A DNA stretch of 64,000 bases, taken from positions 1 through 64,000 of the forward strand of contig NZ_JOFL01000020.1 in NCBI RefSeq assembly GCF_000719265.1, in the 5' to 3' direction. The notes below the pieces were generated by a model that did no database searches, was not told the origin of the DNA, and saw only the letters and a program-made list of their open reading frames with translations. This document shows, one piece after another, positions 22,889 to 31,073 of this stretch. Within the stretch, counting starts at the first letter, position 1. Every line of letters begins with the position of its first letter. A program made the position numbers and the translations under genes. The DNA comes from Streptomyces roseoverticillatus. GTDB taxonomy: Bacteria > Actinomycetota > Actinomycetes > Streptomycetales > Streptomycetaceae.

Positions 22889-23284
22889 CTAACGGTGGTT
22901 GCCGCTCCCGTTGTGGTCCAGCAGGGAGATGCGCTCCGCGAGGTGCGACAGCGGGTTGTTGCCGTTGCCGGTGACCGATCCTCTGGTGCACTGCTGCTGT
23001 TCCTGCGACGTGAGCACCGGAAGGTCCTGGACGCCGACGTTGATGAGCAGCAGGAGCGACTGCACGCCGAGCTTGCCGACGCCGATGCACAGGTCGTTGA
23101 GCGTGTCCTGGACCGCGGTCATCTGCGGGCTCATGCGGCCGCCGGTGAGCGTCGCGCCGGAGTTGGTCACCGCACCGTTGGCGTTGGCCACGCCGCGGCC
23201 GTCGCCGGCGGCCGCGGCGGGACCGGCGATCACGCCGGCGGCGGAGGCCGTCAAGGCCGTTGCGGCCATCACCTTCTTGAGCAC
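22889..23284 (-). CDS. Rodlin-family spore surface protein
   Basis: 131 residues, the normal rodlin size, from GTG 23282-23284 (GGAAAGG upstream). A signal peptide ends near AGPAAAA (about residue 26). Signatures are the start LKKVMAATAL, MSPQMTAVQDTLNDLC, and the two cysteines in NDLCIGV and QQQCTRG, plus the end NPLSHLAERISLLDHNGSG. Rodlins organise chaplin fibrils into rodlets on aerial hyphae and spores. The classical locus has two rodlin genes (rdlA and rdlB) with chaplins; here only one is seen and no chaplin gene is in the window. It supports a sporulating Streptomyces host. Confidence 0.88.
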   Translation of the reverse strand: MLKKVMAATALTASAAGVIAGPAAAAGDGRGVANANGAVTNSGATLTGGRMSPQMTAVQDTLNDLCIGVGKLGVQSLLLLINVGVQDLPVLTSQEQQQCTRGSVTGNGNNPLSHLAERISLLDHNGSGNHR

Positions 23285-23489
23285 TCCAGTACCTTTCCAT
23301 GGGTCCGCGGTTCCCTGGGGAACGCGCAGTGACTAACTCCCCGATGCCGTAAATGTTCCGGCTTGTCACCCATTCGACCTCGGCCCGGCGGGCCGCTTGC
23401 ACGCACCATGCGTCACCGACAAGATGCGGTGCGTCACCAACCGTGCGGGTTCGCCCCAGGAACCCGGTCCGCCAGGAAAGGTCGTACGC

Positions 23490-26400
23490 GTGCATCCGGA
23501 GGGCTCAGAGGACTCGGCGGAGAACGACCGGGCCGTGGCCGTCGTCGGGGCGGCCTGCCGGCTGCCCGGCGGCATCGGCGACCTGGCGGCGCTGTGGGAG
23601 GCCCTGGAGCAGGGCCGGGACCTGATCACGCGGGTGCCGGAGGACCGGTTCGAGACGGCCCGCTTCGTGGACCCGTCGGCGCCGCGCCCCGGCAAGAGCC
23701 GTACGGCGGCGGGCGGGTTCCTGGACGACATCGCGGGCTTCGACGCCGGCTACTTCGGCATCTCGCCCAGGGAAGCGGCGCAGATGGACCCCCAGCAGCG
23801 GCTGTTGCTGGAGCTGACGGCCGAGGCCCTCGACGACGCCGCGATCGACCCGGCGGCGCTGGCCGGTTCGGACACCGCCGTGTTCGTGGGGATCTCCGAC
23901 ACCTCCTACGGCGCGCAGCAGATGCTGCGGATCGAGGGCGTCGACGCCTACACCATGGCGGGCGGCGCGGCGTCGATCGCGGCGAACCGGGTCTCGTACG
24001 CCTTCGACCTGCGCGGCCCGAGCATGGCCGTCGACACCGCGTGCTCCTCGGCGCTGGTGGCGCTGGACCGGGCCTGCCGCACGCTGCGCGAGGGCACCAG
24101 CCGCACGGCCGTGTCGGCGGGCGTCAACGTCCTGCTCAGCCCTTACCCGTTCGTCGGGTTCTCCCAGGCGTCGATGCTGTCGCCGCGCGGGAGGTGCGCG
24201 GCGTTCTCGGCGGCGGCCGACGGCTACGTGCGGGCGGAGGGCGGCGGGGTCGTGGTCCTGAAGCTGCTGCGGGACGCCCTGGCCGACGGGGACCGGATCC
24301 ACGGGGTGATCCTGGCGACGGCGGTGGGCAGCGACGGCCGGACGGCGGGGCTTTCGCTGCCGAACCCGCAGGCCCAGGAAGCCCTGTTGACGTCGGTGTA
24401 CGCGCAGGCGGGCGTGGACCCCGACGAGGTGGTCTACCTGGAGGCGCACGGGACCGGGACCTCCGCCGGGGACCCGGCCGAGTGCGAGGCCGTCGGCCGG
24501 GCGCTGGGGACGCGGCGCCGGCGGGGGGCGCTGCCGGTGGGGTCGGTCAAGTCCAACCTGGGTCACCTGGAGCCGGCTTCGGGGATGGCCGGGCTGTTCA
24601 AGGCGCTCCTGGTGCTGCGGCACCGCAGGATCCCGGCCACGCTGCACGCCCTGCCGCTCAGTCCTGCCATCGACTTCGCGGGCCTGGGGCTGGCTCCGGC
24701 CACGGAGGCGCGGCCGGTCGACGGCGACGCGGGGCGGCCGGTGGTGGGCGTCAACTCGTTCGGGTTCGGGGGCACGAACGCCCACGCGGTGGTCGCGGCC
24801 GCGCCGCCGCCCCCGCCGCGCGCCCGGCGGGCGGGGACCCGTGCGCGGACGCTGCCGTTCCTGGTCTCCGCGCGGACGCCCGAGGCGCTGGCGCAGGCGG
24901 CGGCGCGGGCCGCGGAGCAGCTGGCGCGGGCGAGGCCGGACGACTTCTACGATCTCGCGCACACCAGTTGCGCGCGCCGCGGGATGCACCCGTTGCGCGC
25001 GGCGGTGCTGGCGGGCGGCCCGCGGGAGGCCGCGCAGGCGCTGGCGCGGCTCGCCCCGCGCGCCGCGCTGCCCCCTCAGTCACCGGCGGCGGTGCCGGCC
25101 GTGGAAGCCGTCACCGGGGAGGCGGTCCGGCACGGCCGGATCGCGTTCGCTTTCTGCGGCAACGGGGCCCAGTGGGCGGGCATGGGGGCCGACCTGCTGG
25201 CGGATCCCGTCTTCCGGTCGGCGGTCGAGGCCGTGGACGAGGAGCTCGCGCCGCACGTGGGGTGGTCGGTGGTCAAGGAGCTCGCCGAGGCGTCGCCCGA
25301 GCGCCTGCGGGCCACGGAAGTGGCCCAGCCGCTGCTGTTCGCGCTGCAGACCGGTCTGGTGGCCGTGCTCCGCGCCCACGGCATCACGCCGTCGGCCGTG
25401 CTGGGCCACAGCGTCGGCGAGGTGGCGGCCGCGCACGCGGCCGGGGCGCTCGGGCTCGCCGAGGCGGCCTGGGTGATCGCCGAGCGCAGCCGTGCGCAGG
25501 CGCCGCTGGCGGGCTGTGGGCGGATGGCGGCCGTGGGCATGTCCCGCGAGCAGGCCGGGGAGTTGCTGGCCGGGTATCCGGGGCTGGAGGTGGCGGGGGT
25601 CAACTCCCGCCGGGACGTGACGGTCGCGGGGCCGCAGAAGCAGTTGTACCGGCTGCTGGGCGACCTGGCGGGGCGGGGCGTGGTGTGCGCGGAGCTCGAC
25701 CTGGACCACGCGTTCCACAGCGCGGCCATGGACCCGCTGCGCGCTCCTCTGCACGCCGCCCTCGACGGGCTGAGCCCCTCCCCCGTGCTGGTGCCGCTGC
25801 TGTCCACCGTCACGGGCAAGCCGCTGGAGGGGCCCGAGCTGGACGCGGACTACTGGTGGCGCAACGTCCGCGAGCCGGTGCTGTTCTCCGACGCCGTCGA
25901 GGGGGCCCTGGAGCAGGGCGCCGACATCTTCCTGGAGATCGGCCCGCAGCCGGTCCTGCAAAGCTACCTGCGCCGCATCACCGCCGGTCATCCGGCACCC
26001 GGGCCGCGGGCGGTGGCACGTACGCTGCGCAAGGGCGACGACGGCGTGCGGGCGATGCGCACCGCGGTGGCCGGACTGCTCGCGGCCGGGGCCCGGGCCG
26101 ACTGGGACGCGCTCTTCCCGCGTCCGGGCAGGGTGGCGTCCCTGCCGGCCTACCCCTGGCAGCGCGAACGGCACTGGAGCGGCGGGCCGGAGTCGTGGGT
26201 GCGCAGCAGCGGGGACGGCCGCACGGAGCACCCGCTGCTGGGTGAGCGCATGCCGGCCCCGCTGCCCGTGTGGCACGGCGCGGTCGAGCCGGCCCGGCTG
26301 CCGTGGGCCGCCGACCACCGGCTCGGCGGGTCCGTGGTGATGCCCGCTACGGCGTACGTGGAGATGGCGCTGGCGGCGGGCCGCCGGGTGCTGGACACCG

Positions 26401-29400
26401 CGGTGGAGGCCGACCACCTGGAGTTCGTGCGCCCGCTGTTCGTACCGTGGGGGGAGCCGGGCACGGTGCACACGCAGGTGTCGTTCGACCCCGAGGACGG
26501 GGTGGTGCTGATCAGCAGCACGGACGACCAGACCACGGGGCAGAGCCGGCACGCGCGCGGGCGTGTGCGGGCCCGGTGGGGCCGGCCCCCGGCGCCGGCG
26601 GACCTGGCCGGTGCGCGGGCCCGCTGCGGCCGCCGGGTGAGCGGTGAGGAGCACTACCAGCGGGTCGGTGAGGCCGGGCTCGGCTACGGGCCGTCGTTCC
26701 GGGTGCTGACGGAGCTGTGGGTGGGCGAGGGCGAGGTCGTCGCGGCCTACGGCGACCACGGCCCCCTGGAGGGGCTGGAGCTCAGCCCGGCCCTGCTCGA
26801 CGGGGCGGTGCAGGCCGGAGCGCCGCTGCTGGACGACGAGATCCTCGCGGGGCACACGTACCTGCCGGCGGCGATGGACGCGGTCCGCGTCTGGCGCGCT
26901 CCGGCGGCCGAGGGCGCGGTCCATGTGCGCGAGCGCGGCCGGACGGCGACGGAGGTGTGCTGGGACATCGCCCTCACCGACACGGACGGCACGGTCGCCG
27001 TGGAGCTCCGGGGGTGCCGCATGCGGCGCCTGGCCGGGGTGCGGCGCACGCCGGTGACCCGCCAGGAGACGGTGCTGCGCGCCGCCCCGCGGCCCGGCGG
27101 CCCGCAGGAGCCCCTTCCCGGGCCGGCGCCGCGGCAGCTCGCCGAGCGGGCGGCGGGCCGGATCCTGGCCCTGCGCCGCGACTGGCGCTCGGCCGGCTAC
27201 CCGCGCTTCGCCGCCGGGGTGCAGGAGGCGGCGGCCCACGCCTACGCCGCCGCGCTCGGCGGTCTCCTGCCGGAGGGGTCCGGCTCGTTCACGGTGGGCG
27301 ACCTGGTCGCGGGCGGGATGCTGCCGAGGCACCGGCAGGCGATGGAGCTGATGCTGGCCGCGATGACGGAGTACGGGCTGGCGCGGCAGGAGCCGGACGG
27401 CCGCTGGCTGCGGCAGGAAGAGCCCCGGTGCGCGATCGGCATGCTGCGCGAGGCGCTGCGGGAGCAGCCCGCGTACTCCACCGAACTGAGCCTGCTCGTA
27501 CGCCAGTTCCTGCACCTCGGCGAGGTCCTGAGAGGGGCGCGCGACCCGCTGGACCTGCTGGGGGCCGAGGGCGCCGCCTCGCCCCTGGAACGGTTCTACG
27601 ACGTGGCGCCGGTGCTGCGCTTCCACAACCGCGTCGCGCAGGCGCTGGTGCAGGAGATCGTGGCCGCGCTGCCGGCCGACAGGCCGCTGCGGGTGCTGGA
27701 GGTCGGCGCGGGAACCGGCGGTTTCACCGCGGCCCTGCTGCCGCTGCTGCCGGCCGACCGCACCCGCTACGTCTTCACGGACGTGTCGCCGTCGTTCTTC
27801 GCGCGGGCCCGGCAGCGCTTCGCCCCGTACGACTTCGTGGACTACCGCACCTTCGACGCCGACGCCGACCCGGCGGGACAGGACCTGCCCGCCGGCGGTT
27901 TCGACCTGGTGGTCGCGGCGAACTCCCTGCACGCGAGCCGGGATCTGGAGGCGGCCGTGCACCGGGTGGCGTCGCTGACCGCCCCGGGCGGCCGGCTGCT
28001 GGTGCTGGAGAGCCACGACCCGCTGCTCCTGCTGCCGTTCTTCGGCACGCTGGAGAGCTTCTGGAACCGCACGGACACCGGGCTGCGGCCCCGCTCCCCG
28101 CTGCTCGGCCGCGAGGAGTGGACCGCGCTGCTGGAACGGTGCGGCTTCACGGGCGCCGTGCGGACCGGTGACGACGCCGAGCCGGCCCGGGAGGACTTCT
28201 CGGTGCTCCTGGCCGCCCGCGCCGACCTGCCGGTGCGGGCCCCGGCGCTGCCCGCGGCGGGCATCGGCACCGACTGGGTCCTGGCGGCCGAGACCCCGGA
28301 GGAGAACGGGCTGGTGGGGGCTACGGCGGGCCTGCTGCACGCGGCCGACGCCGCGGAGGTGCACACCACCGTCGCCGGTGAGGAACCCGCCGCGTGGGCC
28401 GCGCTGCTGTCCCGGGAGACGGTGATCGTGCTGGTACTCGCCCCTGCCGGCACCGGCGACGTGGTGGAACGGACGACACGCCGCAGCGCCGTGCTGCGCG
28501 CCCTGGCCGTGGCGTGCGGGCGGCTGACGGGCGGCGGGAGCGTCTCGCTGTGGCTCGTGACGCGGCCCTGCGGGGCCCTGCCGGAGCCCGTATCCCCCGG
28601 GGCCGATCTCCTTAGTCCTGCCGATGCCGCCGCGTGGGGCGTGGCGCAGTGCCTGGGCAACGAGCAGGCGGCGCTGACGACGCGCCGGGTGTCCCTGGAG
28701 CGCAGCGGTGACAACGCGGCCGACGCCGACCGCCTCGCCCGGGAGCTCCTCGCCCCGTCGGAGGAGACCGAGGTCGTCCTGACGCGCTGCGGCGGCCGGT
28801 TCGTCCCGCGCGACCGGGACTTCCCCCGGCCCCTCGTGCCCTCCTCCGCGGTCGGCGCGTTCGCCCTGGAGGTCCGCGAACCGGGGCTGTCCTTCCGGCC
28901 GGCCTGGGTGGAGGCGCAGCGGCCGGCACCGGGCCCCGGGCAGGTCCTGGTCGCCGTGCGGGCGGCGGGGCTGAACTACCGCGACGTGGTCCTGGCCACC
29001 GGGGCCATGGCCGGCGAGGACTCCGCCGACGGGCGCTTCGAGGCGGTGTACGGGCTGGAGTGCGCGGGGACGGTCGCGGCCGTCGGACCGGGCGTCAGGG
29101 GATTCGCCGTGGGCGAGCGGGTGTTCGCCAGCGGCTCGGGCTGCCTGGCCTCGCACGTGGTCACCGCCGCGGACGCCGTGGCCCGGATGCCCGGCACGAT
29201 GGGCTTCGCCGAGGCGGCCACCCTGCCCGCGGTGTTCCTGACCGTCCACTACGGCCTGGGGTGGCAGGCCGGGCTGTCGGCCGGGGAGACCGTGCTCGTG
29301 CACGGCGGAGCGGGGGGCGTGGGCCTCGCGGCGCTGCAGTACGCGCGCCTGCGGGGGGCACAGGTCATCGCCACCGCCGGCAGCCCCGCCAAACGCGACC

Positions 29401-31073
29401 TGCTGCGCGCCCTGGGCGTCGAGCACGTCCTGGACTCGCGCAGCCTCGCCTTCGCGTCCCGGGTGCGAGAGCTCACCGGCGGGCGCGGCGTCGACGTCGT
29501 CCTCAACTCCCTCGCGGGCGAGGCCGTCTCCCGCAGCCTGGAGCTGCTCCGGCCGGGCGGCCGCTTCGTCGAGCTCGGCAAGCGCGACATCCTGGAGAAC
29601 AACCGGCTGCTGCTGCGCCCCTTCGAGCGCGACCTCGCGTTCTTCGGCGTCAATCTCCTCGCCCTGCTGGCCGACCCGCAGCGGGCGGCCCGGCTGTTCG
29701 CCGAGGTCGGGGAGCGCATCCGGGCGGGGGACTACCGGCCGCTGCCGCACACGGCCTTCCCCGCCGCCCGCGCCGAGGACGCCTTCCGGCTCCTCCAGCA
29801 CTCCCGGCACACCGGCAAGGTCGTCGTCTCCTTCGACCCGCTCGACGAGCCCGTCCTGGTCGAACCCCGGCCCCGTGCCCCGCGCTTCGACCCCGACGCC
29901 ACGTACCTCGTCACCGGAGGCCTCGGCGGCTACGGCGCGGCCACCGCGCACTGGCTCGCCGACCACGGCGCGCGCCGGCTGGCCCTCGTCGGGCGCAGGG
30001 GGGCGCGGACCCCGGGCTGCGAGGCGCTGCTCGCGGAGCTGGAACAGCGCGGCGTGCACGCCGCGCCCCACGCGGCGGACGTCGCCGACCTGCCGTCCAT
30101 GCGGCGGGTCGTGGAAGAGATCGACGCGGGCGGGCACCGGCTGCGCGGCGTGGTGCACTGCGCGATGCACCTCGACGACGCCCCGCTGGACGAGCTCACC
30201 GACGACCGCTTCCGTGCCGTCCTGGCCCCCAAGGCCGCCGGCGGTGCCGTGCTCGACGCGCTCACGCGCGGCCGGGAGGACCTGGAGCTGTTCCTGGTGT
30301 TCTCCTCCGTCGCCGCACGCGTCGGGCAGGTCACCCAGGCCCCCTACGCCGCGGGCAACCTGTTCCTCGAAGCGCTGGTCCGCCGGCGCCGGCGGGACGG
30401 CGAGCCGGGCCTGGCCGTGGGCTGGGGGGCCCTCGGCGGCACCGGCTACGTGGCCCGCCACGGCCTCGCCCCCGCCATGGAGAGCGGCGGCCTGGAGGCG
30501 CTCTCCCCGCGCGAGGTGTTCGACGCGGCCGGCGTGCTGCTGAGCGACGGCACGGAGGTCGCGGGCGTGGGCCGGTACAACTGGGCGCGGCTGCGCGCCT
30601 GTCTGCCGGCGCTCGCCACGCCCCGGTACGAGCAGCTCGTGCCCGAGCCCGACGAGGAGACGGGCCGCACTCATGCGGAGATCGTCCAGGCCCTGGCGGC
30701 GATGCCGCCCGCGGACGCGCTGCGCACGATCACCGGCCAGCTGGTGCGGATCCTCGCCGACGTCCTCCACCTCGACCCGGCGCGGATCGACCCGGGCCGG
30801 CGCATCGAGGAGTACGGCGTGGACTCCCTCATGGCCGCCGAGTTCCTCGCCACGCTGCACCGGCGCTTCGACGTCCGGGTGCCGCCCATGGAGCTGATGC
30901 GCGGCGGCGGCACGGCCGCCGACATCGCGCGCGTCGTCCACCTGCGGCTGGGCCCCGGCGCGGGCGCCGCCGGCCCGCAGCCCCCGGCGGCCGGTCCTGC
31001 CACGTCCCTCCCGGAGGTCCCCGCGCAGCCCGGTCCCGCCGCGGACCCGGCGGAACAGGCACCGCCGTGCTGA
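23490..31073 (+). CDS. Iterative-type highly reducing type I polyketide synthase (KS-AT-DH-cMT-ER-KR-ACP)
   Basis: 2527 residues from GTG 23490 (AGGAAAGG nine bases upstream; earlier starts lack a site). Domains by motif: KS about 12-430 (active Cys near 184 in VDTACSSAL, EAHGTGT, GHLEPASG); AT about 550-850 (GHSVGEVAAAH; HAFHS suggests malonyl-CoA); DH about 910-1180 (HRLGGSVVMP, DGAVQ); C-methyltransferase near 1405 (LEVGAGTGGFTAALLP); ER near 1940 (VLVHGGAGGVGL); KR near 2140 (TYLVTGGLGGYG, Tyr in APYAAGN); ACP Ser near 2445 (YGVDSLMAAEF). There is no thioesterase and no second module. The order is that of fungal reducing synthases and some mycobacterial lipid synthases, so chain growth is probably iterative. 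It overlaps the MMPL gene by 7 bp. Confidence 0.93.
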   Translation: MHPEGSEDSAENDRAVAVVGAACRLPGGIGDLAALWEALEQGRDLITRVPEDRFETARFVDPSAPRPGKSRTAAGGFLDDIAGFDAGYFGISPREAAQMDPQQRLLLELTAEALDDAAIDPAALAGSDTAVFVGISDTSYGAQQMLRIEGVDAYTMAGGAASIAANRVSYAFDLRGPSMAVDTACSSALVALDRACRTLREGTSRTAVSAGVNVLLSPYPFVGFSQASMLSPRGRCAAFSAAADGYVRAEGGGVVVLKLLRDALADGDRIHGVILATAVGSDGRTAGLSLPNPQAQEALLTSVYAQAGVDPDEVVYLEAHGTGTSAGDPAECEAVGRALGTRRRRGALPVGSVKSNLGHLEPASGMAGLFKALLVLRHRRIPATLHALPLSPAIDFAGLGLAPATEARPVDGDAGRPVVGVNSFGFGGTNAHAVVAAAPPPPPRARRAGTRARTLPFLVSARTPEALAQAAARAAEQLARARPDDFYDLAHTSCARRGMHPLRAAVLAGGPREAAQALARLAPRAALPPQSPAAVPAVEAVTGEAVRHGRIAFAFCGNGAQWAGMGADLLADPVFRSAVEAVDEELAPHVGWSVVKELAEASPERLRATEVAQPLLFALQTGLVAVLRAHGITPSAVLGHSVGEVAAAHAAGALGLAEAAWVIAERSRAQAPLAGCGRMAAVGMSREQAGELLAGYPGLEVAGVNSRRDVTVAGPQKQLYRLLGDLAGRGVVCAELDLDHAFHSAAMDPLRAPLHAALDGLSPSPVLVPLLSTVTGKPLEGPELDADYWWRNVREPVLFSDAVEGALEQGADIFLEIGPQPVLQSYLRRITAGHPAPGPRAVARTLRKGDDGVRAMRTAVAGLLAAGARADWDALFPRPGRVASLPAYPWQRERHWSGGPESWVRSSGDGRTEHPLLGERMPAPLPVWHGAVEPARLPWAADHRLGGSVVMPATAYVEMALAAGRRVLDTAVEADHLEFVRPLFVPWGEPGTVHTQVSFDPEDGVVLISSTDDQTTGQSRHARGRVRARWGRPPAPADLAGARARCGRRVSGEEHYQRVGEAGLGYGPSFRVLTELWVGEGEVVAAYGDHGPLEGLELSPALLDGAVQAGAPLLDDEILAGHTYLPAAMDAVRVWRAPAAEGAVHVRERGRTATEVCWDIALTDTDGTVAVELRGCRMRRLAGVRRTPVTRQETVLRAAPRPGGPQEPLPGPAPRQLAERAAGRILALRRDWRSAGYPRFAAGVQEAAAHAYAAALGGLLPEGSGSFTVGDLVAGGMLPRHRQAMELMLAAMTEYGLARQEPDGRWLRQEEPRCAIGMLREALREQPAYSTELSLLVRQFLHLGEVLRGARDPLDLLGAEGAASPLERFYDVAPVLRFHNRVAQALVQEIVAALPADRPLRVLEVGAGTGGFTAALLPLLPADRTRYVFTDVSPSFFARARQRFAPYDFVDYRTFDADADPAGQDLPAGGFDLVVAANSLHASRDLEAAVHRVASLTAPGGRLLVLESHDPLLLLPFFGTLESFWNRTDTGLRPRSPLLGREEWTALLERCGFTGAVRTGDDAEPAREDFSVLLAARADLPVRAPALPAAGIGTDWVLAAETPEENGLVGATAGLLHAADAAEVHTTVAGEEPAAWAALLSRETVIVLVLAPAGTGDVVERTTRRSAVLRALAVACGRLTGGGSVSLWLVTRPCGALPEPVSPGADLLSPADAAAWGVAQCLGNEQAALTTRRVSLERSGDNAADADRLARELLAPSEETEVVLTRCGGRFVPRDRDFPRPLVPSSAVGAFALEVREPGLSFRPAWVEAQRPAPGPGQVLVAVRAAGLNYRDVVLATGAMAGEDSADGRFEAVYGLECAGTVAAVGPGVRGFAVGERVFASGSGCLASHVVTAADAVARMPGTMGFAEAATLPAVFLTVHYGLGWQAGLSAGETVLVHGGAGGVGLAALQYARLRGAQVIATAGSPAKRDLLRALGVEHVLDSRSLAFASRVRELTGGRGVDVVLNSLAGEAVSRSLELLRPGGRFVELGKRDILENNRLLLRPFERDLAFFGVNLLALLADPQRAARLFAEVGERIRAGDYRPLPHTAFPAARAEDAFRLLQHSRHTGKVVVSFDPLDEPVLVEPRPRAPRFDPDATYLVTGGLGGYGAATAHWLADHGARRLALVGRRGARTPGCEALLAELEQRGVHAAPHAADVADLPSMRRVVEEIDAGGHRLRGVVHCAMHLDDAPLDELTDDRFRAVLAPKAAGGAVLDALTRGREDLELFLVFSSVAARVGQVTQAPYAAGNLFLEALVRRRRRDGEPGLAVGWGALGGTGYVARHGLAPAMESGGLEALSPREVFDAAGVLLSDGTEVAGVGRYNWARLRACLPALATPRYEQLVPEPDEETGRTHAEIVQALAAMPPADALRTITGQLVRILADVLHLDPARIDPGRRIEEYGVDSLMAAEFLATLHRRFDVRVPPMELMRGGGTAADIARVVHLRLGPGAGAAGPQPPAAGPATSLPEVPAQPGPAADPAEQAPPC

